Below are positions 19,802 through 30,649 of a stretch of DNA of 64,000 bases, one piece after another. Below the pieces are notes generated by a model that saw nothing but the letters and a program-made list of their open reading frames with translations, was not told the DNA's origin and did not search any database. The translations under genes were made by a program, and so were the position numbers. Source of the DNA: Pseudomonas eucalypticola (lineage in GTDB: Bacteria > Pseudomonadota > Gammaproteobacteria > Pseudomonadales > Pseudomonadaceae); NCBI RefSeq assembly GCF_013374995.1, contig NZ_CP056030.1, positions 620,001 to 684,000 on the forward strand, given 5' to 3'. Position 1 is the first letter of the stretch, and every line of letters begins with the position of its first letter.

Positions 19802-19922
19802 AAACTGGGTCCGGCTCGTTGTCAGCCGGCCCCGTCAGTTCTCTTATTTACCGCTCGTATCCGAGTGGGCAGGCCTGGCTTGCCCGCGCGGACCCGTGCG
19901 GCCCAGAAGTTCGTGAGCGTGC

Positions 19923-20840
<918 letters not shown>

Positions 20841-20842
20841 CT

Positions 20843-22126
20843 ATGTCTGCTGCCCCAATCAAACCAATCGATATCAAGCAAAGCCTGATCGACGCAGTCA
20901 TTGCCGGGCTGCTGGCGCTGATCGTGTTCGGCCCCATCGTTGGCGTCGTGCTGCAAGGCTACAGCTTCAACCTGCAACCGACTCGCGTTGCCTGGCTGGT
21001 GCTGGCCGTTGCGGCAGGACGTTTCCTGATCAGCCTGTTTCTGCAGACGCCGCGTGGGGCACGCCTGTCCCAGGGTATGGAACGTGGCGGTTCGGGCGTG
21101 CATGTGCTGGCACCGGGGCACAAGTCAGCGCTGCGCTGGGTGATCCCGCTGGTGATCGTGCTGGCTATCGTCTTCCCGGCGTTTGCCAACAAATACGTGC
21201 TGACCATCGTCATCCTCGGGCTCATCTACGTGCTGCTGGGCCTGGGCCTGAACATCGTGGTAGGCCTGGCGGGCCTGCTCGACCTGGGGTACGTGGCCTT
21301 CTATGCCATTGGCGCCTATGGCCTGGCGCTGGGCTACCAGTACCTGGGCCTGGGCTTCTGGTCGGCCCTGCCACTGGCAGCCCTGGCGGCGGCGTTCGCC
21401 GGGTGCATATTGGGTTTCCCGGTGTTGAGGATGCATGGCGACTACCTGGCCATCGTCACCCTGGGCTTCGGTGAAATCATTCGGTTGGTGCTGAACAACT
21501 GGCTGTCGTTCACCGGTGGCCCGAACGGTGTGCCGGTGCCATCCCCGACCTTCCTGGGCCTGGAGTTCGGCCGGCGGGCCAAGGAGGGCGGCGTGCCCAT
21601 CCACGAATTCCTGCACATCGACTACAACCCCGACCTGAAATTCGTCTTCATCTACGCCGTGCTGTTCCTGGTGGTGATCGGTGTGCTGTACATCAAGCAC
21701 CGCCTGACCCGCATGCCAGTGGGCCGTGCCTGGGAAGCCCTGCGCGAAGATGAGATCGCCTGCCGGGCCATGGGCCTGAACCACGTACTGGTGAAACTCT
21801 CGGCCTTCACCCTCGGGGCGTCTACCGCGGGGCTTGCCGGCGTGTTTTTCGCCAGTTACCAGGGCTTCGTCAACCCCACCTCATTTACCTTCTTCGAGTC
21901 TGCGTTGATCCTGGCCATTGTGGTGCTGGGCGGCATGGGCTCCACGGTCGGGGTGGTGATCGCCGCATTCGTGCTGACCGTGGCACCCGAGCTGCTGCGT
22001 TCGTTCGCCGAGTACCGGGTGCTGCTGTTTGGCGTGCTGATGGTGCTGATGATGATCTGGAGACCGCGTGGCCTGATTCGCATCAGCCGCGCTGGTGTGG
22101 TTCCGCGTAAAGGAGTGGCGCCATGA
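20843..22126 (+). CDS. livM: Branched-chain amino acid ABC transporter permease LivM
   Basis: Second permease subunit of the LIV importer. The 427 residues begin with an N-terminal extension (about 1-100, including a DUF3382-like helix pair) typical of gammaproteobacterial LivM. The core permease follows, with LGLNIVVGLAGLLDLGYVAFYAIGAY read in two halves around residues 130-160. The cytosolic coupling loop is GRAWEALREDEIACRAMG. It starts two bases after livH and overlaps livG by four bases (ATGA). Confidence 0.94.
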   Translation: MSAAPIKPIDIKQSLIDAVIAGLLALIVFGPIVGVVLQGYSFNLQPTRVAWLVLAVAAGRFLISLFLQTPRGARLSQGMERGGSGVHVLAPGHKSALRWVIPLVIVLAIVFPAFANKYVLTIVILGLIYVLLGLGLNIVVGLAGLLDLGYVAFYAIGAYGLALGYQYLGLGFWSALPLAALAAAFAGCILGFPVLRMHGDYLAIVTLGFGEIIRLVLNNWLSFTGGPNGVPVPSPTFLGLEFGRRAKEGGVPIHEFLHIDYNPDLKFVFIYAVLFLVVIGVLYIKHRLTRMPVGRAWEALREDEIACRAMGLNHVLVKLSAFTLGASTAGLAGVFFASYQGFVNPTSFTFFESALILAIVVLGGMGSTVGVVIAAFVLTVAPELLRSFAEYRVLLFGVLMVLMMIWRPRGLIRISRAGVVPRKGVAP

Positions 22127-22995
22127 GTGAATACGTACTCACGGTCGAAAAACTGATGATGCACTTCGGTGGCATCAAGGCCCTTAGCGATGTCAGCCTG
22201 AAGGTCAAGCGCAATTCGATCTTTGCCCTGATCGGCCCCAATGGGGCCGGCAAGACCACGGTGTTCAACTGCCTGACCGGCTTCTACAAGGCGACTGGCG
22301 GGCGCATCGAGCTGGAAACCCGCGGCATCAAGACCAACGTCATCAAGCTGCTGGGCGAACCCTTCCAACCCACTGACTTCGTCTCGCCGCGCAGTTTCGC
22401 CAGCCGCCTGTACTACAAGATGTTCGGTGGCACCCACCTGGTGAACCGCGCCGGGCTGGCGCGCACCTTCCAGAACATTCGCCTGTTCCGGGAAATGTCG
22501 GTGGTGGAAAACTTGCTGGTGGCCCAGCACATGTGGGTAAACCGCAACATGGTGGCCGGTATTCTCAACACCCGCGGGTATCGCCAGGCCGAGGAGGATG
22601 CGCTCAATACCGCGTTCTACTGGCTGGAAGTGGTCGACCTCGTGGACTGTGCCAACCGCCTGGCCGGCGAGCTTTCCTACGGCCAACAGCGGCGCCTGGA
22701 AATCGCCCGCGCCATGTGCACGCGGCCCCAGGTCATCTGCCTGGACGAACCGGCCGCCGGCCTCAACCCGCAGGAAACCGAGGCCCTGAGCGGCATGATC
22801 CGCCTGCTGCGCGACGAGCACGACATGACCATCGTGCTGATCGAGCACGACATGGGCATGGTCATGGGTATTTCCGACCATATCGTGGTGCTGGACCACG
22901 GCAACGTGATCGCCGAAGGCGGCCCGGAGCAGATCCGCAACGACCCGAAAGTGATCGCCGCCTACCTGGGCGCGGATGAAGAGGAGCTGGCATGA
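22123..22995 (+). CDS. livG: Branched-chain amino acid ABC transporter ATP-binding protein LivG
   Basis: Cytosolic ATPase of the LIV importer. The 290-residue protein has Walker A GPNGAGKTT (about 37-45), the ABC signature LSYGQQRRLEIARA and Walker B VICLDEPAAGLNP. It is longer than enteric LivG (about 255) because of an insertion between Walker A and the Q-loop (about 70-105), which is common in Pseudomonas BraF. It overlaps livM and livF by four bases on each side, indicating tight coupling. Confidence 0.95.
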   Translation: MSEYVLTVEKLMMHFGGIKALSDVSLKVKRNSIFALIGPNGAGKTTVFNCLTGFYKATGGRIELETRGIKTNVIKLLGEPFQPTDFVSPRSFASRLYYKMFGGTHLVNRAGLARTFQNIRLFREMSVVENLLVAQHMWVNRNMVAGILNTRGYRQAEEDALNTAFYWLEVVDLVDCANRLAGELSYGQQRRLEIARAMCTRPQVICLDEPAAGLNPQETEALSGMIRLLRDEHDMTIVLIEHDMGMVMGISDHIVVLDHGNVIAEGGPEQIRNDPKVIAAYLGADEEELA

Positions 22996-23708
22996 GTAAC
23001 CCGATCCTCGAGCTGAAAGAGATCGACGTGTTCTACGGGCCCATCCAGGCGCTGAAGAAGGTCTCGCTGCACATCGACGAAGGCGAGACCGTAAGCCTGA
23101 TCGGCTCCAACGGCGCGGGCAAGTCGACCCTGTTGATGTCCATCTTTGGCCAACCGCGCGCCGCGGCCGGGCAGATCATCTACCAGGGTACCGACATCAC
23201 CAGGAAGTCGTCCCACTACATCGCCTCCAACGGCATTGCCCAGTCGCCGGAAGGCCGGCGGGTATTCCCGGACATGTCGGTGGAAGAAAACCTGATGATG
23301 GGCACCATCCCTATTGGTGACAAATTCGCCGGCGAAGACATGCAGCGCATGTTCGACCTGTTCCCCCGGCTCAAGGAACGCCGCAACCAGCGCGCCATGA
23401 CCATGTCGGGCGGCGAGCAGCAAATGCTCGCCATCGCCCGGGCCCTGATGAGCCGGCCCAAGCTGTTGCTGCTGGACGAACCGTCGCTGGGCCTGGCGCC
23501 TATCGTTGTGAAACAGATCTTCAGCACCTTGCGCGAGCTGGCCAAGTCGGGCATGACCATCTTCCTGGTGGAGCAGAACGCCAACCACGCGCTGAAGCTG
23601 TCGGACCGGGCGTACGTGATGGTCAACGGCGAGATCCGGCTGACGGGCACGGGGCGGGAGCTGTTAAGCAATGACGAGGTGCGCAACGCTTACCTTGGTG
23701 GCCATTGA
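22992..23708 (+). CDS. livF: Branched-chain amino acid ABC transporter ATP-binding protein LivF
   Basis: Second ATPase of the LIV importer. The 238-residue product shows Walker A GSNGAGKST, signature MSGGEQQMLAIARALMSRP and Walker B LLLLDEPSLGLAP. Length matches the family. It is the last gene of braC-livHMGF and is followed within about 20 bases by a strong terminator. The importer also takes up alanine and other small amino acids in some pseudomonads; specificity cannot be read from the ATPase. Confidence 0.95.
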   Translation: MSNPILELKEIDVFYGPIQALKKVSLHIDEGETVSLIGSNGAGKSTLLMSIFGQPRAAAGQIIYQGTDITRKSSHYIASNGIAQSPEGRRVFPDMSVEENLMMGTIPIGDKFAGEDMQRMFDLFPRLKERRNQRAMTMSGGEQQMLAIARALMSRPKLLLLDEPSLGLAPIVVKQIFSTLRELAKSGMTIFLVEQNANHALKLSDRAYVMVNGEIRLTGTGRELLSNDEVRNAYLGGH

Positions 23709-23728
23709 CCGCTCGAAACAGCCGCTAG

Positions 23729-23765
23729 AAAAGGGTTTTCCACAGCATTGTGGAAAACCCTTTTT
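23729..23765 (+). terminator. Rho-independent terminator after livF
   Basis: A perfect 14-base stem (AAGGGTTTTCCACA / TGTGGAAAACCCTT) with a GCAT loop is followed by TTTTT. The preceding A-run would let it work in both directions. Both arms contain TTTTCCACA, a DnaA-box-like 9-mer. Confidence 0.9.
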
Positions 23766-25149
<1,384 letters not shown>

Positions 25150-25157
25150 CGGGCGCT

Positions 25158-26246
25158 TCAGTGCCGGGCTAAGGCCTGATAACAGGTTGCCAGGTGGTAC
25201 GGGGTGGTCGACGGCATGTCCAGCCGGCTCACCGTGCCGCTGGCATCACGGCACTCGTACCAGCCGCTTTCGTGCAGGAAGCGCTCGCGCAGCACCTGCA
25301 CCTGGCTGGCTACGTCACCCCCGGCCCGCAGGGTCAATGCCCGCAGGTATTCGGCCTGGGCCCAGATACGCTGGGTACCATCACGCACGCCGCCGTCGAC
25401 GTCCAGCATCGCCAGCACGCCGCCGGCCCGTACGCCCATCCGCTGCGAAGGGGCGAACGCCGCCTCCAGTGAGCTGTGCAGTTCACTGCCCTTGAGTAGT
25501 GTCGACGACTCCAGCAGGTAGAACCACTCGAACTGATGGCCTGGCTCCCACCAGTTATCCACAGCCCCGCACGGTTTTTCCATCAGAAAACCAGACGCCG
25601 GGTCGACGAAGCGCACTTGCATGGCCAGGCACAGGTCTACCAGGGCGGCTTCCACGGCGCCGTCCTCGCGCACTGCCAAAGTGGCCAGAAAGGCCTCGGC
25701 CAAGTGCATCAATGGGTTTTGCAACGGCCCTGTGCCCTGTGCCGACCAATCCTCACCCAGCACGGCCTCGTACAGGCCATCGCCTGTGGAAAACTGCGTG
25801 GCCACCACGCTCAACGCAGCATCCAGCACCGACTCGGCCAGCGGGTCGCGAGACTGCTGCCAGTAATGGGCACAGGCGAAGATGATGAAGGCGTGGGTAT
25901 ACAGGTCCTTGCTGCGGTCCAGTGGCCGGGCCTGGGCGTCGATGCTGTAGAACCAGCCGCCATGCTCGGCGTCATGGAAGTGCTTCTGCAGCGAACGGAA
26001 CAGCGCCGCCGCGTGCTCACGGGCGCCAGGCACGTCAGCCAATGTCGAGAACAGGTACAACTGCCGGGCACAGGCCATGGCACGGTAGCGCTGCACGGGC
26101 ATGGGCCGCTGCTGCGGGTCCAGGGCCTCGTAGGGTAGCGCCAGTTCGGCGTTCCAGCCTGGGCCTTGCCACAGGGGCACGATGGTCTTCAGGAAGTGCT
26201 CATGCACAGCGGTGAAGGCAGGGGAGAGGGAAGCAGCTTCTGGCAT
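25158..26246 (-). CDS. AGE-family sugar epimerase/isomerase
   Basis: N-acylglucosamine 2-epimerase-like (alpha/alpha)6-barrel enzyme; relatives interconvert mannose and fructose or epimerise N-acyl sugars. The 362-residue protein carries the family motifs GGWFYSIDAQARPLDRSKD (about 105-123), YTHAFIIFACA, EPGHQFEWFYLL (catalytic His region) and RIWAQAEYLRAL. Neighbours give no pathway, so the sugar is unknown; mannose isomerase (YihS-like) activity is plausible. It is convergent with ydfG and transcribed alone. Confidence 0.82.
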   Translation of the reverse strand: MPEAASLSPAFTAVHEHFLKTIVPLWQGPGWNAELALPYEALDPQQRPMPVQRYRAMACARQLYLFSTLADVPGAREHAAALFRSLQKHFHDAEHGGWFYSIDAQARPLDRSKDLYTHAFIIFACAHYWQQSRDPLAESVLDAALSVVATQFSTGDGLYEAVLGEDWSAQGTGPLQNPLMHLAEAFLATLAVREDGAVEAALVDLCLAMQVRFVDPASGFLMEKPCGAVDNWWEPGHQFEWFYLLESSTLLKGSELHSSLEAAFAPSQRMGVRAGGVLAMLDVDGGVRDGTQRIWAQAEYLRALTLRAGGDVASQVQVLRERFLHESGWYECRDASGTVSRLDMPSTTPYHLATCYQALARH

Positions 26247-26339
26247 GAGGAAAAGTCGTCACGGCGGTCTGAACGTCGGGGCGACATGGTATCAGATCAG
26301 TTTGAAGTGGCGCCCGGTTCGATTTGTGGGAGGGGGCGG

Positions 26340-26369
26340 GCCCGCCCTGCCAGTCATGTCAGGGCGGGC
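26340..26369 (-). terminator. GC hairpin after the 26377-26829 gene
   Basis: GCCCGCCCTG and CAGGGCGGGC pair around a 10-base loop just downstream (minus strand) of the orphan gene. No T-tract follows on the minus strand; the plus-strand side is followed by TTTTT after about 10 bases. Confidence 0.5.
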
Positions 26370-26376
26370 GCCAAGC

Positions 26377-26829
26377 CTACTTTTTCCAAGTCAGCAATAC
26401 GCATTTCTCTGGAGATGGCAGGATATTTTTATGCTCGGCCAAGTCGGCAGCCAAGCGGCTCGGCGAAATCCCTTTCCTTTTATCTATCGGGGCTTTTTTG
26501 ATTATGTAATAGTCAAAGACTAGAGGGGTACTACCGCCGTGTTCGACCAACGGCCGAAACAGCGTATTATGCAGTGCAACCCAGAGCGAGCTGAAACTGC
26601 CACTTGCCGCCATGTGTGCAGCCCAGACAATGTCCCGTATGCCATCCTTGACGGCAAACATCCGTAAATACATCCAGCTATCAGGTTCCCCTTGAAATGG
26701 ATTGATTGCAAATGCCGTTGAAGCATCTTGATCGTTCATGTCATCGAAGAATTTGATGTCCAACTCTCCGTCGATCACCCCCCAAATATCAGGTGCCGGT
26801 AACGTATCGTCCCAATTTGGCTGTGCCAT
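26377..26829 (-). CDS. Unknown 150-residue soluble protein, lower GC than neighbours
   Basis: I do not recognise it. The product begins MAQPNWDDTLPAPDIWGVID, with AGGAG upstream, and has no signal peptide or membrane segment. It is acidic and aromatic-rich in the first half (DIKFFDDMNDQDAS, PDSWMYLRMFAVKDG) and basic near the end (KKAPIDKRKG, ending LTWKK). The coding DNA is visibly richer in A+T than adjacent genes, suggesting recent acquisition. It stands alone, with hairpin structure on its 3' side. An effector, an immunity protein or a contact-dependent accessory protein would fit its size, but nothing specific supports a function. Confidence 0.65.
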   Translation of the reverse strand: MAQPNWDDTLPAPDIWGVIDGELDIKFFDDMNDQDASTAFAINPFQGEPDSWMYLRMFAVKDGIRDIVWAAHMAASGSFSSLWVALHNTLFRPLVEHGGSTPLVFDYYIIKKAPIDKRKGISPSRLAADLAEHKNILPSPEKCVLLTWKK

Positions 26830-26975
26830 GGTGGAATCTCCTGCCCAGATGAAGCAGCTCATGCTGCCAGGTGATTTAGGATCCAACGCGCCCGGGATCA
26901 CAACTGGTACTTTTGACAGTAAGCACGGTAATTACCGGGTGTAGGCCACCCGGCTTTCAAGCGGATCGGACGGGG

Positions 26976-27548
26976 TCAGCCAGCCAGCAGCCAGGCGCCG
27001 GTCAGTGCCGACAGGGCCCCGGCCACGCGTACCAGCGGGCTGGCGGCCTGGGGCAGCACGCGCACCACGGCGTAGCCCACGGCATGCAGGGCAGCGGTGG
27101 CAGCGACGAAGCCGGCAGCGTAGGCCCATGGGCTGGACATTTCCGGCAACTCCAGGCCGTGGGCAACGCCATGGAACAGCGCGAACAGCGCGGTGGCGCC
27201 GACGGCCAGCGCGACCGGTGGGCGAATCGCCAAGGCCACGGCCAGGCCCAGGGCCAGTACCGAGGCGGCGATACCGCTCTCCAGGCCCGGCAGCTCAAGC
27301 CCTTCGAAACCCAGCAGGCCGCCGATCAGCATGGTGCCGACGAAGGTGCAGGGCAGGGCCCAGCGGGCGTTGCCGGTCTGCTGCGCGGCCCACAGGCCGA
27401 CGGCGAGCATGGCCAGCAGGTGGTCGATGCCGGTCAGCGGGTGCAGCACACCGGCGACGATACCGTGTTCACCGTGGCCGGGGTGGGCGAAGGCCAGGGC
27501 GGGGGTGAGCAGCAGGACGGCGGCGCCGAAGAGTTTTTTCAGGGTCAT
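26976..27548 (-). CDS. hupE: HupE/UreJ family nickel/cobalt permease
   Basis: Membrane protein that supplies nickel for urease in many bacteria. The 190-residue product has a signal-like first helix, then the metal-binding motif HPGHGEHG and HPLTGIDHLLAMLAVG, and a later FHGVAHGLELP histidine motif. About six membrane segments are expected. It is the last gene of the ureE-ureF-ureG-hupE operon, 50 bases after ureG. Nickel is inferred from the urease context; HupE homologues can also carry cobalt. Confidence 0.9.
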   Translation of the reverse strand: MTLKKLFGAAVLLLTPALAFAHPGHGEHGIVAGVLHPLTGIDHLLAMLAVGLWAAQQTGNARWALPCTFVGTMLIGGLLGFEGLELPGLESGIAASVLALGLAVALAIRPPVALAVGATALFALFHGVAHGLELPEMSSPWAYAAGFVAATAALHAVGYAVVRVLPQAASPLVRVAGALSALTGAWLLAG

Positions 27549-27598
27549 TGGTTGGCTTCCTTGTTGATTGGCAGGTGCGCCCTTTGGCGAGTGAGCGA

Positions 27599-28213
<615 letters not shown>

Positions 28214-28225
28214 GGTTGTCATCTC

Positions 28226-28900
28226 CTAGGAACGGAACAGGCGGCTGTACTGGCGCTCATGGGCCATGCTCGCCAGGGACAGGCCGAAGGCGGCGCTGCC
28301 ATAGTGGTGGGGGTCAAGTTCAGTGGCGTGCTGCTGCGCTTGCTGCAGCAAAGGCAGCAGTTGGCTGGTCAGTCGCTGTGCGGCTTGCTGGCCCAGGGGC
28401 AGGGTTTTCATCAGTACCGCCAACTGGTTTTCCAGCCAGCTCCACAGCCACGCGGCCAGGGCATCGGCGGGGCTGATCTGCCAGGCGCGGGCCGCCAGGG
28501 CCCAGCCAAGGGCCAGGTGTGGTTCGGCGGTGGCCGCGAGGAAGTCCCTGGCGGCGGCATCCAGTTCGGGCAGGCCATCGAGCAGTTGCTTGAGCGAATA
28601 GCCCATTTGCCGGCTTTCCTGGGCCATTTCCCGGGTTTCGCGGCTGGCGCGGTGCTCATCGCTGAGCGTGCGCAGCGCAGCCCAGTCACCGCTGGCCGCA
28701 GCCTGGCAATGGGCCAGCAGCAACGGGGCTTCGAAGCGCGCCAGGTTGAGCAACAGTTGGTCGCTGATCCAGCGCCGTGCGTCGTCGGCCTGCTTCACCG
28801 TGCCCTGTTCCACGGCCATTTCCAGGCCTTGGGAATAGCTGTAGCCACCGATGGGCAGTTGTGGGCTGGCCAGACGCAGCAGGGCCCAGGCCGGGTTCAT
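28226..28900 (-). CDS. ureF: Urease accessory protein UreF
   Basis: Helical protein that bridges UreD and UreG in the urease activation complex. The 224 residues begin MNPAWALLRLASPQLPIGGY, followed by SYSQGLEMAVEQG, the usual N-terminal signature. The HHYGSAAFGLSLASMAHERQ region near the C-terminus is also conserved. The start overlaps the ureE stop by four bases, so translation is probably coupled. Confidence 0.96.
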   Translation of the reverse strand: MNPAWALLRLASPQLPIGGYSYSQGLEMAVEQGTVKQADDARRWISDQLLLNLARFEAPLLLAHCQAAASGDWAALRTLSDEHRASRETREMAQESRQMGYSLKQLLDGLPELDAAARDFLAATAEPHLALGWALAARAWQISPADALAAWLWSWLENQLAVLMKTLPLGQQAAQRLTSQLLPLLQQAQQHATELDPHHYGSAAFGLSLASMAHERQYSRLFRS

Positions 28901-29397
28901 GTACGCACGCCGAATTGATGCAGTTTGGGCGCGTAATTGAAGTCTTCCTCGCCTGCGCGCGAATGATGGTGGCCGCCGCCGTAGGCGCCATGCTCGGGCT
29001 GGAAGGGAGCTTCGATGGCTTCGGTGCGCGCGCCCAGTTGTTCGAGCATGGCCTTGAGCACGTAGTCGTCCAGCAGGCGCAGCCAGCCGTCGCCCACTTG
29101 CAGGGCCACATGGCGGTTACCCAGGTGGTAGGCAGCGCGAGTCAGTTCGAAGGCGTTGGCGCAGGTGACATGCAGCAGGGCTTCGGGGCGCGCGACCACT
29201 TTGACGATGCGCCCGTCCTGCGCTTCCAGGCATTCGCCATCATGCAAGGGCGGCTGACCGCGTTCGAGGAATAGTCCGACGTCCTCGCCATCGGCACTAA
29301 AACAGCGCAGGCGGCTTTTGCTGCGGGCTTCGAAATTCAGGTGTAATTCGGCCGACCAGTCAGGTTTTGGCTCGGTTCTGCGGTGGATCACCAGCAT
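28897..29397 (-). CDS. ureE: Urease accessory nickel chaperone UreE
   Basis: Dimeric nickel-binding metallochaperone. The 166-residue product shows the RGQPPLHDGECLEAQDG segment in the N-terminal domain and the GNRHVALQVGDGWLRLLDD motif containing the conserved metal-site His. The C-terminal tail is His-containing (GGGHHHSRAGEED) but shorter than in Klebsiella. It opens the ureEFG-hupE operon, preceded by a sigma-54 promoter match and an NtrC-like dyad. The structural urease genes lie 10 kb away on the same strand. Confidence 0.96.
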   Translation of the reverse strand: MLVIHRRTEPKPDWSAELHLNFEARSKSRLRCFSADGEDVGLFLERGQPPLHDGECLEAQDGRIVKVVARPEALLHVTCANAFELTRAAYHLGNRHVALQVGDGWLRLLDDYVLKAMLEQLGARTEAIEAPFQPEHGAYGGGHHHSRAGEEDFNYAPKLHQFGVRT

Positions 29398-29434
29398 TTT
29401 CAGGCATCCGGCTGTGTGCGATGAAGTGCTGACA

Positions 29435-29449
29435 GCAAGTGTCTTGCCA
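29435..29449 (-). promoter_or_regulatory. sigma-54 (-24/-12) promoter of ureEFG-hupE
   Basis: On the minus strand the sequence reads TGGCAAGACACTTGC, followed by T. GG and GC are 10 bases apart, with TGGCA and TTGCT blocks. The expected start site is about 27 bases before the ureE ATG. Confidence 0.7.
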
Positions 29450-29532
29450 ACATGCTAGCGCTGCAAATGCCGGCCCTGTGCCAGAACTTTGGGCAACAAA
29501 TTGATACAAATTGGTGCGCATGCCGGTATGTG

Positions 29533-29547
29533 GCACCAACTTGGTTC
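29533..29547 (-). promoter_or_regulatory. NtrC-like dyad for ureE, at the 3' end of desT
   Basis: The plus strand reads GCACCAACTTGGTTC, one mismatch from the NtrC dyad GCACCA-N3-TGGTGC. It lies about 85 bases upstream of the ureE -24 element and overlaps the last codon of desT. Confidence 0.5.
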
Positions 29548-30181
29548 AGTCGTCAATGCTGCTAAGGCCCTGCCAGTGCTTGGCGCCCATGAAGATGAAG
29601 CGCAGTTGCTGGGTGATCTTCGCTTGGGGGGACAGTTGCAATGGGTGGCGCTCGGCCGGGGTGTCGATCAGTTCCGGGAGGGTGGCGAACACGGTCTTGA
29701 CCACGAGGTCGGCCATGACCGCCAAGGCAGCGTGGTCCAGGTGTTGCCACTTGGGCATCAACGCCAGGTCAGCGGCCAGGTCAGAACTGATGGCGTCGCG
29801 CAGGCAAGTCAGTGCTTGGCGGACCGGGCGCGAATCGCCGTACTGCTCACGGGCCAGAAACAGAAACTGCGAACGGTTGGCCGCCACACTGTCCAGGAAA
29901 ATACGCACGGAAGCGTCGGTAAGGCCGCCAAGCTCGAATTCGTTGCGGCGCACGCGGCGGATCGTATCGCGGAAGGTCTCGCCCACTTCGCTGACCAACG
30001 CCAGGCCCAGTTGGTCCATGTCATCGAAATGGCGATAGAAGCCGGTAGGCACGATACCCGCGGCCTTGGCCACTTCGCGCAGGCTGATGCTACCGAATCC
30101 GCGCCCCGCGTCGATCAACTGCCGGGCGGCGTTGAGGAGGGCGTGGCGGGTCTGCTGTTTCTGTTCGGCGCGGGCAAGCAT
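29546..30181 (-). CDS. desT: DesT/FabR-type TetR family regulator
   Basis: One-component repressor that in P. aeruginosa (DesT) senses the saturated:unsaturated acyl-CoA ratio and controls desaturase genes. The 211-residue product has the TetR helix-turn-helix SLREVAKAAGIVPTGFYRHF at about residues 32-51 and the FabR/DesT-like segment RRVRRNEFELGG. Its position beside ureE matches P. aeruginosa, where desT (PA4890) adjoins ureE (PA4891). However, the desCB desaturase genes that accompany it there are not next to it here. The assignment rests on this synteny and on sequence similarity. Confidence 0.8.
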   Translation of the reverse strand: MLARAEQKQQTRHALLNAARQLIDAGRGFGSISLREVAKAAGIVPTGFYRHFDDMDQLGLALVSEVGETFRDTIRRVRRNEFELGGLTDASVRIFLDSVAANRSQFLFLAREQYGDSRPVRQALTCLRDAISSDLAADLALMPKWQHLDHAALAVMADLVVKTVFATLPELIDTPAERHPLQLSPQAKITQQLRFIFMGAKHWQGLSSIDD

Positions 30182-30229
30182 GGTGCGGAATTCTTTGAAG
30201 GGCAGCGCAGCACTCTAGCAAATCGGCGG

Positions 30230-30260
30230 AAAAATCAAAGCCCGGCGCAGGGTCCGGGCT
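30230..30260 (-). terminator. Rho-independent terminator of the repeat-protein gene
   Basis: AGCCCGG and CCGGGCT form the stem. On the minus strand it is followed by TTGATTTTT; on the plus strand by TTTTTT, so it can act in both directions. Confidence 0.75.
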
Positions 30261-30280
30261 TTTTTCAGGGCGGCCAAGGC

Positions 30281-30649
30281 TTAGCTGGCGCGGTTCAGGG
30301 TGCGGTCGGAACCGTCTTGTGCCACTTGCAGCATAGTGCTGTTCGAAGAAGCCTGGCTGACGCGGTTCAAGGTGCGATCCGAACCGTCCTGAGCAACGCG
30401 GTTCAGGGTACGGTCGGAGCCGTCCTGGGCAACGCGGTTCAGGGTGCGGTCGGAACCGTCTTGAGCGACGCGGTTCAGGGTACGGTCGGAACCGTCTTGA
30501 GCGACGCGGTTCAGGGTACGGTCCGAGCCATCCTGGGCGACCATCACGGCAGCGCTGTGCTGGGTGATAGCAGGTTGAACATTACCCGCGGCGAATACGT
30601 TGGCGGCCAGTACGGAAAGGGTCAGGGTCAGCAGCAATTGGCGTTTCAT
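30281..30649 (-). CDS. Exported dodecapeptide-repeat protein (VAQDGSDRTLNR repeats)
   Basis: Function unknown. The 122-residue precursor has a clear signal peptide (MKRQLLLTLTLSVLAANVFA). A short linker follows, then seven 12-residue units (residues 37-120): five identical VAQDGSDRTLNR copies, one degenerate VSQASSNSTMLQ and a final exact copy before the terminal Ala-Ser. A Gln/Gly/Ser/Asn-bearing 12-mer repeated at constant register suggests stacked beta-strands, loosely like curli or Fap amyloid repeats, but the repeat is not one I can place. The start at 30649 is chosen over 30694 because it begins the signal peptide and follows AAGGAG. It is monocistronic, with its own terminator. Confidence 0.75.
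   Translation of the reverse strand: MKRQLLLTLTLSVLAANVFAAGNVQPAITQHSAAVMVAQDGSDRTLNRVAQDGSDRTLNRVAQDGSDRTLNRVAQDGSDRTLNRVAQDGSDRTLNRVSQASSNSTMLQVAQDGSDRTLNRAS
30290..30541 (-). repeat. Seven 36-bp in-frame coding repeats
   Basis: Tandem 36-base units encode the 12-residue repeats described for the gene 30281-30649. Most differences between units are at third codon positions, consistent with selection on the protein. Copy-number change by slippage or recombination is likely. Confidence 0.9.

Noticed and set aside
30290..30541. 36-base tandem repeats that could suggest a CRISPR array
   Set aside because: Repeats are contiguous with no unique spacers and encode an in-frame 12-residue peptide after a signal peptide; no cas genes are nearby.
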